From assembly GCA_016710265.1 (NCBI GenBank), contig JADJJL010000001.1:1116001-1180000 (forward strand): 64,000 nt of DNA. The letters run 5' to 3'. Shown here piece by piece: positions 35,226 through 44,106 of the stretch. This DNA is from Saprospiraceae bacterium. GTDB taxonomy: Bacteria; Bacteroidota; Bacteroidia; Chitinophagales; Saprospiraceae. The notes beneath the pieces were generated by a model. That model made no database searches. It was not told where the DNA came from and was given only the letters and a program-made list of their open reading frames with translations. Position numbers and translations under genes: made by a program. How positions within the stretch are numbered: the first letter of the stretch is position 1; each line of letters begins with the position of its first letter.

Positions 35226-36164
35226 TTAATTGTTTTTAACCGGAAGTTCATTTACATCAAAAGAACTCAACATTTCAAATTGTCTTATCCTTTGGTGAAT
35301 TTCATCTTGACTTAAGTTCCTTAGTTTTTGCAAGCTAAAATCCTCTACGCAAAATGAGGCCATGGTTGATCCATAAATCAAGGCAGTTTTCATATTTTTA
35401 AAACTTATCTCGCCCGTTCGCGCAAGATAACCTATCATTCCTCCCGCAAAGCTATCACCGGCCCCAGTGGGATCTATGACATCAGCCATTGGCATCCCCG
35501 GTGCAAAAAAGATTTGATCTTTGTAGAACAGCAAAGCTCCGTGTTCACCTTTTTTAATAACTAAATATTCTGGGCCCATTTCATGAATTTTTTGAGCGGC
35601 TCTTACCAAAGATCTTTCTCCAGACAATTGTCGAGCTTCTTCATCATTTATGGTTAATACATTGACCCGTTTCAATACTTCCTTAAGTTCCGGCATTGCA
35701 ATGTCCATCCAAAAATTCATCGTATCCAATATAATAACAGCCTGATTTCCATCCAATTGATTGAGAACCGACATTTGGATGGCAGGGGTCAGATTCCCCA
35801 ACATTATGAATCGACTGGAAACATACGATCTAGGTAAGATTGGATCGAACTCTGCCAACACATTCAAATCAGTGGTAAGAGTATCGCGATTGTTCATATC
35901 AGGATGGTATTTTCCAGCCCAAAAGAAAGAATCCATGTCAGTTCTTCTGACCAAACCTTCCATAGAAACCCCTCTATCTTCAAGCGCCTTAACTTCTGAT
36001 TGCGGAAAATCTCGCCCAATGATGGATACTAAATGGATGGGAGAATACCAATAAGAGGCTGCCCAACTAATATAGGTACACGCTCCACCGATGACTTTTT
36101 CTGCTTTACCAAAAGGAGTTTCAATGCTGTCAAAAGCCATGGTGCCTACAGTTAAAATGCTCAT
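35226..36164 (-). CDS. PfkB-family sugar/nucleoside kinase
   Basis: This 312-residue kinase has an N-terminal substrate-binding region (GGACTYISWAASY) and the C-terminal PfkB signature DPTGAGDSFAGG with the catalytic Asp. Family members phosphorylate sugars, adenosine or ribose; the substrate is not clear. The frame is open to 36248, but that start would be inside the tRNA-Asn gene and before its terminator. ATG at 36164 (MSILTVGTMAFDS) is chosen because it fits the family N-terminus and lies downstream of the terminator. Confidence 0.9.
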   Translation of the reverse strand: MSILTVGTMAFDSIETPFGKAEKVIGGACTYISWAASYWYSPIHLVSIIGRDFPQSEVKALEDRGVSMEGLVRRTDMDSFFWAGKYHPDMNNRDTLTTDLNVLAEFDPILPRSYVSSRFIMLGNLTPAIQMSVLNQLDGNQAVIILDTMNFWMDIAMPELKEVLKRVNVLTINDEEARQLSGERSLVRAAQKIHEMGPEYLVIKKGEHGALLFYKDQIFFAPGMPMADVIDPTGAGDSFAGGMIGYLARTGEISFKNMKTALIYGSTMASFCVEDFSLQKLRNLSQDEIHQRIRQFEMLSSFDVNELPVKNN

Positions 36165-36183
36165 AATTTGAGTTTTATGCATT

Positions 36184-36211
36184 AAAAAAGCCTTGCTTGG
36201 GAGCAAGGCTT
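36184..36211 (-). terminator. Rho-independent terminator of tRNA-Asn
   Basis: On the minus strand a perfect 10-bp stem (AAGCCTTGCT / AGCAAGGCTT) with a 4-base loop is followed by a T6 run. It sits 14 bases after the tRNA, between it and the PfkB kinase gene, so the kinase needs its own promoter. Confidence 0.88.
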
Positions 36212-36224
36212 GAAATATATGTTG

Positions 36225-36298
36225 CGCCTCTTCTTGGGCTCGAACCAAGGACCTGCGGATTAACAGTCCGACGCTCTAACCAACTGAGCTAAAGAGGC
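36225..36298 (-). tRNA. tRNA-Asn (anticodon GTT)
   Basis: The 74-nt cloverleaf is complete. Acceptor GCCTCTT pairs with AAGAGGC with discriminator G. The D arm is GCTC/GAGC, the anticodon loop CTGTTAA gives GTT, and the T arm is CTTGG/CCAAG with TTCGAGC loop. One mismatch (U27-C43) opens the anticodon stem. CCA is not encoded. The asnS gene is in the same window, but 29 kb away. Confidence 0.96.
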
Positions 36299-36316
36299 GT
36301 GTCGAGAATTGGAGTG

Positions 36317-36324
36317 CAAAGATA
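36317..36324 (-). promoter_or_regulatory. -7 element of the tRNA-Asn gene
   Basis: TATCTTTG on the minus strand matches TAnnTTTG and lies 18 bases before the mature 5' end of the tRNA. Confidence 0.55.
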
Positions 36325-36379
36325 AAAACCTATCCAAATGTAGGGCCTAAATTTTTACTTTTTTTTAAATGGTCAAAAT

Positions 36380-37396
36380 TTACCTTTGGATAGTGAATGA
36401 TTTTAATCCCCATCTACGGTCTTTTGAAATAATTTGGACAAGATAAATACCCGATGGCCAATCTTGTACAGATATAGTTTGAACGGATTGATTTATATCC
36501 TGGTTTATTATTCTGGAACCATCTGGACTGATGATGGCCATTTTTGAACCTTCAATTTTTTCAGAAGGAATGCTGATAGTCAAAATATCCCTCACAGGAT
36601 TTGGACTCACATTAATTTCTATTGCAAGTTGATTTTCGCTACTTGCAATAGGTGGCATGGTAAGATAAAAAGCGGTGGTATCATTGCTGATTTCTCCATC
36701 CAATTCTAGTTCTGAAGCATTGTATACCAAAATCGGAGCACTGTATCCTGGAGCATAAAATCGGTATGAATGTAAGGTTTGACTACCGGCAGGAATATTG
36801 TTTACATCGAATTGGATGGTGGATCTATAAGCCAATTTAACACAGTCATAAGTCCCACTGGAGGTCTTTAACCGCCCCCAGGCTTCAGCTTTGCAAAAAA
36901 TATCAATTTGACCTTTGTACAATTCTTGATCTATCTTAAAACTATAAGTACAAGTATCTCCAAATTCATCCCCATACATTAATGGAAATTCCAATTGAGT
37001 CAATGGACTGTTGTAAGTTGCAATTGCCTCTTCATAATAATTGGATTCACCTAAAAGCTCTAATTTGTTTCCTACTTTTCTATAAACTTCAAAAAATGCG
37101 GAACTGTCACTTCCAAAACGAATGGCAAAACTGGCATTTGGATATAGTTCTTTTTTGGGCATGGATTGAATATCCACTATCCATGCGGTATCCGGTGTTT
37201 GAACAATAATATCGGCAGGGCTTACATTCCAATTAAGGTTCGTACCCACAGATTCCATGTCTATAGGTGTAATGTAATCATCATCCAAAATCCGAGAAGT
37301 CATTCTTTGACCAATTTCAGGGGAAGAGTTGTAGATCGGTTGGGCAATTCCAGCCAAACTATAGTAAAACATTGAAAGCAGTAAGATTTTTTTCAT
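36380..37396 (-). CDS. Secreted protein with T9SS sorting domain, function unknown
   Basis: This 338-residue protein has a signal peptide (about 1-18) and a beta-rich middle part with no enzyme motif that I recognise (YNSSPEIGQRMTSRILDDDY, then FGDTCTYSFKID). The last 75 residues (INVSPNPVRDILTIS ... GIYLVQIISKD) form a type A T9SS sorting domain. Export across the outer membrane is therefore likely. It is divergent from rsmA. Confidence 0.8.
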   Translation of the reverse strand: MKKILLLSMFYYSLAGIAQPIYNSSPEIGQRMTSRILDDDYITPIDMESVGTNLNWNVSPADIIVQTPDTAWIVDIQSMPKKELYPNASFAIRFGSDSSAFFEVYRKVGNKLELLGESNYYEEAIATYNSPLTQLEFPLMYGDEFGDTCTYSFKIDQELYKGQIDIFCKAEAWGRLKTSSGTYDCVKLAYRSTIQFDVNNIPAGSQTLHSYRFYAPGYSAPILVYNASELELDGEISNDTTAFYLTMPPIASSENQLAIEINVSPNPVRDILTISIPSEKIEGSKMAIISPDGSRIINQDINQSVQTISVQDWPSGIYLVQIISKDRRWGLKSFTIQR

Positions 37397-37507
37397 ATCA
37401 TTTTCTTTAAATTAATCACAAGATATGGCATTCTTTTGAAAACAAGCTCTACTTTTGGCATTTTAACAAGGTCTTAAGTACCCTATATCCAATTAAAATT
37501 ATCAAGA

Positions 37508-38272
37508 TTGAAAGCAAAAAAATCATATGGCCAACATTTTTTAACCGATCAATCTGTAGTTTTAAAAATTGCAGAATTGGTTAAAAATTCAGATCAAAAA
37601 AATGTTTTGGAAATCGGTCCGGGAAAAGCAGCAATCACCAAACATTTAATCAATGAAATTTCTGAATTCATAGCCATCGAAGCAGACAAGGATATGATGT
37701 TGTATCTTAATAAACAATATCCAAAACACGCAGATCAGTTTATTCTGCATGATTTTTTAAAAATGAATTTGAATCTTATTTTTCCAACCAAAGAATTTTT
37801 ACTTTTTGGAAATTTCCCTTACAATATTTCTTCTCAGATTGTTTTTAAGATGCTTGATAACAGGGAAAGAGTTCCAGTTTTGCTAGGAATGTTTCAAAAA
37901 GAAATGGCATTGCGAATTGTTGCCAAAGAAGGAGGCAAAGATTATGGTATTTTAGCGGTTTTGAGTTCACTAAATTATACTTCAGAAATTTTATTTGAAA
38001 TATCTCCCAATTCTTTCACTCCTCCTCCAAGAGTAATGTCTGCTTTTATCCAAATGAAAAGAAAGGATACGATACCGGAATTTGCGCTTTTTAAAAAAAC
38101 CCATAAATTGGTTAAAACCGCTTTTCAATTTCGAAGAAAAACACTTCGAAATAATCTCAAATCCCTCCCAAATTCACAAGAGATATTATTGGATCCTTAT
38201 TTTAATCAACGACCTGAACAAATAAAACCCGAAGAGTATCTTAGAATGGCGCCATTGTTTTATCCGGATTAA
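37508..38272 (+). CDS. rsmA: 16S rRNA dimethyladenosine transferase
   Basis: This 254-residue KsgA/RsmA enzyme dimethylates A1518 and A1519 of 16S rRNA. The opening KKSYGQHFLTD, the SAM motif VLEIGPGKAAITKHL and the active-site NFPYNISS are all seen. The start is TTG at 37508, supported because the family begins immediately before KKSxGQHFL and no ATG is near. Length is normal. Confidence 0.96.
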   Translation: MKAKKSYGQHFLTDQSVVLKIAELVKNSDQKNVLEIGPGKAAITKHLINEISEFIAIEADKDMMLYLNKQYPKHADQFILHDFLKMNLNLIFPTKEFLLFGNFPYNISSQIVFKMLDNRERVPVLLGMFQKEMALRIVAKEGGKDYGILAVLSSLNYTSEILFEISPNSFTPPPRVMSAFIQMKRKDTIPEFALFKKTHKLVKTAFQFRRKTLRNNLKSLPNSQEILLDPYFNQRPEQIKPEEYLRMAPLFYPD

Positions 38273-38322
38273 ACCTTCTGGCTTAAGTATTAGTTATTGT
38301 GAAATAATTTAAAACGAGTGTA

Positions 38323-38772
38323 ATGAATTTTCAAGACAAAATTAACAATGACCTTAAAGAGGCCATGAAGGCAAAAGATGAAAAAGCTCTTAGGGCCATC
38401 CGTGCAATTAAAGCTGCGATTCTTCTTGCCAATACCGATGGGTCAGGATTGGAAATGAATGATGAGCGAGGCTTACAAATCGTTTCTAAATTGGTCAAAC
38501 AGCGAAAAGAATCCCTTGAAATTTATGAAAAACAAGGCAGGGAAGATTTAGCCGTCACTGAAAGAGAAGAAATTGAAGTTATTTCTAGATACCTACCTGT
38601 ACAAATGTCTGATGAAGAGCTTCGTGACACTGTAGCAAAAATTATACAAGAACTTGGGGCATCCGGACCGTCAGATATGGGAAAGGTCATGGGTGTAGCG
38701 ACCAAACAATTGGCCGGAAAAGCCGATGGAAAAGCTATATCCACATTGGTAAAGTCTTTATTAACTAAATGA
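38323..38772 (+). CDS. GatB/YqeY-domain protein
   Basis: This 149-residue protein is a stand-alone GatB/YqeY domain with the family start (NDLKEAMKAKDEKALRAIRAIKAAI), REEIEVISRYLPVQMSDEEL and DMGKVMGVATKQLAGKADG. It resembles the tail domain of amidotransferase subunit GatB that contacts tRNA. YqeY proteins are widespread but poorly understood. It follows rsmA by 50 bp on the same strand. Confidence 0.93.
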   Translation: MNFQDKINNDLKEAMKAKDEKALRAIRAIKAAILLANTDGSGLEMNDERGLQIVSKLVKQRKESLEIYEKQGREDLAVTEREEIEVISRYLPVQMSDEELRDTVAKIIQELGASGPSDMGKVMGVATKQLAGKADGKAISTLVKSLLTK

Positions 38773-38874
38773 TATTGAGTTATTTAGTAAAATACATAAG
38801 ATTGAATTAACGATTTTTTTTCAAAATTTAAGCTTTGGTTTACCTTTAAGGTTTGATATCAAAAACAAACGAAC

Positions 38875-40908
38875 ATGGAAAATCAAAGTAAGTCCACTTT
38901 CAAACCTTATGTGGACCCCAATGTATCTGTTCCTGAATTTACCGCTAAGGCCATTATTTTAGGCATTTTATTTGGAATTCTCTTTGGGGCATCGACAGTG
39001 TATCTAGCACTTAAAGCTGGTCTTACAGTATCGGCATCTATACCAATTGCCGTTTTGGCCATTTCCTTGGGTAAGCGCTTTTTAGGAACATCCATACTAG
39101 AAAACAATATTATTCAAACAACAGGTTCTGCAGGCGAATCCATCGCCGCGGGTGTAGTATTTACATTGCCAGCATTTTTATTTCTTTCTGACAAAGAAGT
39201 GGGTGATGCCTATTTTAATTATTGGACCATCTTTACTCTTGCAACTTTTGGAGGAATTCTAGGTACCCTTATGATGATCCCTTTAAGACGATCACTAATT
39301 GTAAAGGAGCACGAAACCTTGCCATATCCGGAAGGTACTGCCTGTGCTCAAGTTTTAATCGCTGGCGAAAAAGGAGGTGATTTTGCAAAAAGCGCCTATT
39401 ACGGCTTAGGATTTGCCATGCTGTATGCCATTTTGCAAAAGATTTTTCATGTCATCGCTGAACTCCCAAAATGGGGAACAGAACAAGTCAATAAATTTTT
39501 TCCATCTGCAGTAGTAAGCAGTGAAATCACTCCTGAATATTTAGGTGTTGGTTATATCATTGGACCGAAGATCGCTGGAGTCTTAGTGGCTGGTGGGGTG
39601 CTCGCATCTTTAGGCTTAATTCCTTTGCTTTCTTATTTGGTCCAACCGGATGTCATAGCAGCTCAACTGGCTAAGCTTAATTTATTGGATCCTACTATGC
39701 CGAGTGCCAGATTTGGCTGGGATCCTGTGACGCATACCTTCGGTGATACTGCGGATGCGGTATACAGGGCTTATATTCGACAAATTGGAGCAGGTGCTGT
39801 AGCTGCAGGAGGATTTATTACTTTGATTAAAACCATTCCGACCATTGTTTCCTCATTTAAAGACAGCCTTGGATCCATGAAGGATAAATCTGAAGTTGTC
39901 GTTAGCCGGACTGAACAAGATTTGTCCTTTAAAGTAGTCCTTTTTGGTTCATTGGCATTGGTCATATTATTGGCGATCCTACCTCAGGTGCCAGGGACAT
40001 CAATTATTAGCAAGTTATTATTGGGATTATTGGTGATAGTTTTTGGATTTTTCTTTGTGACGGTTTCCAGCCGAATTGTGGGGATAATTGGATCAAGCAA
40101 TAACCCAATTTCCGGAATGACCATCGCTACCATCATGGGTACCGCATTAGTTTTTATTGCAGTGGGTTGGACAGGTCAAGTGTATGAACCAATGGCATTG
40201 GTAATAGGTGGCATGATCTGTATTGCCGCTGCAAATGCGGGTGCTACTTCACAGGATTTGAAAACAGGATATATTGTCGGAGCTACACCTAAATACCAGC
40301 AACTTGCACTTTTTATAGGAGCTATTTTTTCTTCATTGGTGATTGGTTTTACTGTAAAATATTTAGACACACCTACTGCGGACATGGTTTCCAAAGGAAT
40401 TCACCACGCCATAGGTGAAAAATATGCGGCTCCCCAAGCCACTTTGATGGCCACATTAATCAAGGGTCTATTGTCTTTTAATTTGGACTGGGTTTTTGTT
40501 TTAAGTGGTGTGTTTATTGCCATAGTACTTGAACTTTGTCAGGTAAAATCTTTGTCTTTTGCAGTGGGTTTATACCTTCCATTGTCTACTACCTTACCTA
40601 TATTTATTGGTGGAGTAATTAAAGGATTTGTAGATTGGAGAGCTAAAAGAGCGAATAAAACAGAAGAAGATTCTGAACTTGGAAAGGGTAGTCTATTTGC
40701 CACAGGTCTTGTGGCTGGAGGTGCTTTGGCTGGAGTGGTAGTTGCTTTGGCAACTGTAGATGAAAACATTGCAAACTCCATTGCTGCATTTAGTGCAGAA
40801 CATGGATTAAGCAATTTATTAGGGACTGGCGGTTATCATATTTTAGGTGTATTGTTTTTTGCTGGAATGGCTTATACCCTTTATAGAATTGCAACCAAAG
40901 AATCATAA
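38875..40908 (+). CDS. OPT-family oligopeptide transporter
   Basis: This 677-residue integral membrane protein has about 14-16 hydrophobic segments and the OPT hallmarks: LALKAGLTVSASIPIAVLAI, NNIIQTTGSAGESIAAGVVFTLPA and the ETLPYPEGTACAQVL segment. Family members carry oligopeptides or metal chelates with protons. The substrate cannot be told from the sequence. No peptidase or siderophore gene is adjacent. Confidence 0.95.
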   Translation: MENQSKSTFKPYVDPNVSVPEFTAKAIILGILFGILFGASTVYLALKAGLTVSASIPIAVLAISLGKRFLGTSILENNIIQTTGSAGESIAAGVVFTLPAFLFLSDKEVGDAYFNYWTIFTLATFGGILGTLMMIPLRRSLIVKEHETLPYPEGTACAQVLIAGEKGGDFAKSAYYGLGFAMLYAILQKIFHVIAELPKWGTEQVNKFFPSAVVSSEITPEYLGVGYIIGPKIAGVLVAGGVLASLGLIPLLSYLVQPDVIAAQLAKLNLLDPTMPSARFGWDPVTHTFGDTADAVYRAYIRQIGAGAVAAGGFITLIKTIPTIVSSFKDSLGSMKDKSEVVVSRTEQDLSFKVVLFGSLALVILLAILPQVPGTSIISKLLLGLLVIVFGFFFVTVSSRIVGIIGSSNNPISGMTIATIMGTALVFIAVGWTGQVYEPMALVIGGMICIAAANAGATSQDLKTGYIVGATPKYQQLALFIGAIFSSLVIGFTVKYLDTPTADMVSKGIHHAIGEKYAAPQATLMATLIKGLLSFNLDWVFVLSGVFIAIVLELCQVKSLSFAVGLYLPLSTTLPIFIGGVIKGFVDWRAKRANKTEEDSELGKGSLFATGLVAGGALAGVVVALATVDENIANSIAAFSAEHGLSNLLGTGGYHILGVLFFAGMAYTLYRIATKES

Positions 40909-41031
40909 TTTTTATTCTTAGTTTTTAGAATTAAATTACACAAAACACATATTATATCTTGGATAATAGAGGAAATGGAAATAATTTCAATCTTGCAATT
41001 TAGTCATTTGGCATATATCTAATTTTAACCC

Positions 41032-42009
41032 GTGGTAACAGAAAAGCAAGAAGCAGAAATTATTCGACTCGCAAAAGAATGCATACAAATAGAAAGTAAG
41101 GCAGTACATGATTTATTGGACCAGCTCAATGAATCATTTATTGGGGCTGTCCGATTAATTTTTGAATCTAAAGGTAGAGTTGTAGTGACAGGTATCGGTA
41201 AAAGTGCCATCGTAGGACAAAAAATTGTAGCTACCATGAATTCAACAGGCACACCTGCACTATTTATGCATGCTGCAGATGCCATCCATGGCGACCTTGG
41301 TATGGTTCAGTTTGAAGATGTCGTGATTTGTCTTTCAAAAAGTGGAGAAACTGCGGAAGTAAAAGTATTGGTACCTCTAATCAAATCTCGTCAGATTAAA
41401 TTAATATCGATTACATCCAACATAGATTCTTATTTGGCAAAACAATCAGACCATTGTCTCTACACTCCGATTAGCAAAGAAGCAGAACCTAATAATCTGG
41501 CACCTACTGCAAGCACCACCGCACAAATGGCCATGGGTGATGCATTGGCGGTCGGACTTTTATCACTTCGTGGATTTAGTCCAGAGGATTTTGCAAGATA
41601 TCATCCGGGAGGAGCTTTGGGAAAGCAACTTTATTTGCGCGTAAGTGATTTTTATAATTTGCATCAGAGTCCAAAGGTTTTTGAAGAAGACAGTATACAA
41701 AAAGTATTGATGACAATTAGTTCCGGTCGAATGGGAGCAACTGCCATCATAGATCAAAATGGAAGTCTAAAAGGAATCATTACTGATGGGGATTTGAGAA
41801 GATTTTTTGAAAAATCTGGGAATATGAACGAGACCAAAGCAATTGATATCATGAATAAAAATGTTAAATGGATCGATCCAAATGAAATGGCTATTAGTGC
41901 GTTAAGAATGATGCAGGATTATTCAATATCACAGTTGGTAGTATCACAGAATGAACAATATTTGGGAATGATCCATCTACATGATTTAATTAAAGAAGGT
42001 ATTGTCTAA
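41032..42009 (+). CDS. kdsD: KpsF/GutQ-type arabinose 5-phosphate isomerase
   Basis: This 325-residue protein has an N-terminal SIS domain (about 30-180; VVVTGIGKSAIVGQK, CLSKSGETAEVK) and two C-terminal CBS domains (IITDGDLRRFFE, then MIHLHDLIKEG). It converts ribulose 5-phosphate to arabinose 5-phosphate for Kdo and LPS synthesis. ARYHPGGALGKQL is the family motif. The start is GTG at 41032; no ATG gives the usual N-terminus. The rhomboid gene follows 16 bp later. Confidence 0.94.
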   Translation: MVTEKQEAEIIRLAKECIQIESKAVHDLLDQLNESFIGAVRLIFESKGRVVVTGIGKSAIVGQKIVATMNSTGTPALFMHAADAIHGDLGMVQFEDVVICLSKSGETAEVKVLVPLIKSRQIKLISITSNIDSYLAKQSDHCLYTPISKEAEPNNLAPTASTTAQMAMGDALAVGLLSLRGFSPEDFARYHPGGALGKQLYLRVSDFYNLHQSPKVFEEDSIQKVLMTISSGRMGATAIIDQNGSLKGIITDGDLRRFFEKSGNMNETKAIDIMNKNVKWIDPNEMAISALRMMQDYSISQLVVSQNEQYLGMIHLHDLIKEGIV

Positions 42010-42025
42010 TCATAAAATATAAAGA

Positions 42026-42706
42026 ATGTTTTTTCCAATTGGTGATGATCAAGTGAAGGGTGGCCACAAACCATTGTTTGCCTATTCTTTGATATTGGTC
42101 AATGTAATTATTTTCTTTTATGAATTTAGTTTGGGTCCGGAATTAAGTCAAATATTTGTTACAGAATTTGGTGCGATTCCATTTGAGATTCTTTCAGGTA
42201 CTGACTGGCATACACTTTTCACTTGTATGTTTTTGCATGGAGGTTGGATGCATTTGATTGGAAATATGTTATTTTTATGGGTTTTTGCTGACAACATTGA
42301 AGCAGTCATCGGCAACATTAATTTTTTAATTTTCTATACTGTAGGAGGGCTTGCTGCAAGTGCAGTCCATGTTTTTTTTAATCCATACAGTGAAATTCCT
42401 ATGGTGGGGGCGAGTGGCGCTATTTCTGCAGTCATGGGAGCTTATCTTATTATGTTTCCTGCTTCCAGAATTAAGGTGCTCATCTTAATATTTTTTACGG
42501 TGGTTTATGTCCCTGCTATTTTTTTTCTAGGCATATGGATCGTACAACAAATGGTAGCAGGTTATGGATCTTTGAATGCGGTATCGGAGGAATCAACAGG
42601 TGTGGCTTGGTGGGCGCATATCGGTGGTTTTGTCTTTGGGGTAGTGGCAGGATTTTTAGCAAGAAGTCAATATAGAAGTAAATACAAATATCATACTGAA
42701 GACTAG
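42026..42706 (+). CDS. Rhomboid-family intramembrane serine protease
   Basis: This 226-residue membrane protein has about six hydrophobic segments. The catalytic Ser is in VGASGAISAVMGAY (GxSG) and the catalytic His in WWAHIGGFVFG. The segment HGGWMHLIGNMLFLWVFAD carries the family's HxxxN loop. It would cleave membrane-spanning segments of unknown substrates. It is close behind kdsD on the same strand, which may reflect only shared transcription. Confidence 0.95.
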   Translation: MFFPIGDDQVKGGHKPLFAYSLILVNVIIFFYEFSLGPELSQIFVTEFGAIPFEILSGTDWHTLFTCMFLHGGWMHLIGNMLFLWVFADNIEAVIGNINFLIFYTVGGLAASAVHVFFNPYSEIPMVGASGAISAVMGAYLIMFPASRIKVLILIFFTVVYVPAIFFLGIWIVQQMVAGYGSLNAVSEESTGVAWWAHIGGFVFGVVAGFLARSQYRSKYKYHTED

Positions 42707-42890
42707 TCAAAGTGCAAAAAACAAAAAAATAAATTTTTTAAAATCACAAAAGCGGTTTATATTTTAATTAGCTGATTAAATGATATAATTTTAATTTATT
42801 TCGTTTTGGAATACAACCATTGCGATCAGTTATTTCTTAGAATTATCGAAACCAATCAATTTTTGGACTTAAACCAATCAAATTTATTTC

Positions 42891-43286
42891 TTATAATTTT
42901 GAAAGAAAAGATTTTAATTTATTGATTAACTCTTCTTCATTTTTATTGATGTGGTAATAAATAGAGGCAATTTCCGTGCAGGTGTGTAGAATATGATTCC
43001 GCATCTTTTGGTCAAATAAATAGGCATTATTTTTTGCATAATCTTTAAAATCATTCCAAGCATCTCTGCTATCATAACCTTCTTCCTCCAGCCATTCAAA
43101 AATCGCTTCAATTTCAACTCCGCCATTGGTACCAAATTCATGTGAATCATTATCCGTTTGACTCCAAATTGAAATTACCTCCTCGTGTAGTTTTTTAATT
43201 TCAATAGAATCTACCTTGCCATCAATACCGGCAACGGAATAAAACAAATAGGCCAATTTCTCATAAAATTCTTGTGGTTTATGCAT
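42891..43286 (-). CDS. TerB-like small acidic protein
   Basis: This 131-residue protein is acidic and all-helical. The segment FYSVAGIDGKVDSIEIKKLHEEV resembles the first helices of TerB-like domains (DGxxxxxE motif), which occur in tellurite-resistance and other membrane-linked stress proteins. Similarity is by eye only. It lies near a macro-domain gene on the same strand, but a terminator separates the two. I do not assign a function. Confidence 0.55.
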   Translation of the reverse strand: MHKPQEFYEKLAYLFYSVAGIDGKVDSIEIKKLHEEVISIWSQTDNDSHEFGTNGGVEIEAIFEWLEEEGYDSRDAWNDFKDYAKNNAYLFDQKMRNHILHTCTEIASIYYHINKNEEELINKLKSFLSKL

Positions 43287-43344
43287 GTATATTAAAAATT
43301 AAAATGAACTGCTAATATAATTGACTTTGCGTATTTCGGCCAAG

Positions 43345-43388
43345 AAAAAAGCACAGCTTCTTATTTTTTACAATAAAGAAGATGTGCT
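43345..43388 (-). terminator. Rho-independent terminator of the macro-domain gene
   Basis: On the minus strand a stem of about 16 bp with one G-T mismatch and one bulge (AGCACATCTTCTTTATT with AATAAGAAGCTGTGCT) and a short loop is followed by T6 at 43345-43350. It stands about 30 bases after the stop of the macro-domain gene. Confidence 0.8.
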
Positions 43389-43419
43389 ACCAAACAATAA
43401 AAACAACTATTACAAAAAA

Positions 43420-43902
43420 TTATTCTGGAGCAGCTTGGCCTTTGACATATTTTGAATATACAAATACGGGAATATCCAAATTACCTAAGAATTCCTCTAT
43501 GATGGGCTTAACATCCACCCATTCTAAAGCTCCAACACCCGTGGCTATTTTAGGTATAGCCATACTTGAGATATTTTCAGTTTTAATAGATTGTGCTAAA
43601 TTCTTAAGACAATGCCTTACAGCACTAAGGTTTGCTCGACCTGGATGTCCATTGGGAGTCAAAGGGGGTTCTTGTGTTAAAAGATTAAATATTTTTTTCT
43701 TATCTGTACCCTGCCATAGCCAAACCTCGCCAGTTTTTGGACTGAAAGTCTGACAATAATGCCTAAAATCCTTGTACAACGATGGATAATCCTGACGTAT
43801 TGAAAGTGCAAGTCCGCTGTCAAAATGATCCATTGGGGAAACCCCATGTGCAATCGCATCGGCTTTACTTAACAAAATATCCCCTTCTACTTCTTTGATC
43901 AT
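43420..43902 (-). CDS. Macro-domain (ADP-ribose-binding) protein
   Basis: This 160-residue protein has the macro fold signatures IKEVEGDILLSKADAIAHGVS (nucleotide-binding start) and MAIPKIATGVGALEW (GxG loop near residues 118-132). It probably binds ADP-ribose or removes it from targets, like YmdB or TARG1-type proteins. No partner ADP-ribosyltransferase is visible nearby. ATG at 43902 is chosen; the earlier codon at 43923 is TTG. Confidence 0.85.
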   Translation of the reverse strand: MIKEVEGDILLSKADAIAHGVSPMDHFDSGLALSIRQDYPSLYKDFRHYCQTFSPKTGEVWLWQGTDKKKIFNLLTQEPPLTPNGHPGRANLSAVRHCLKNLAQSIKTENISSMAIPKIATGVGALEWVDVKPIIEEFLGNLDIPVFVYSKYVKGQAAPE

Positions 43903-44106
43903 AATCTGTTTATTTTGATGCAAGTTAGTTTTGATATGTGTTCATACCCATTGATTTCCATTAGAATATAAAATGATTATGCTCAACCAATAGAATTCAA
44001 AAGAAAATCAAATCCAAACACATTGAGTATTTAAACTGTTATTTGCCGGATAAGGTATAGATTGACATAAATAGATCTATCTTCGCAGACTAAAACAGAA
44101 TAATTT

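Noticed and set aside
36165..36248. Longer N-terminus of the PfkB kinase
   Set aside because: It would start inside tRNA-Asn and read through the terminator hairpin at 36184-36211; the family start is ATG at 36164.
36225..36298. tRNA-Asn as an integration site of a genomic island
   Set aside because: No integrase gene and no second copy of the tRNA 3' end was found in the window.
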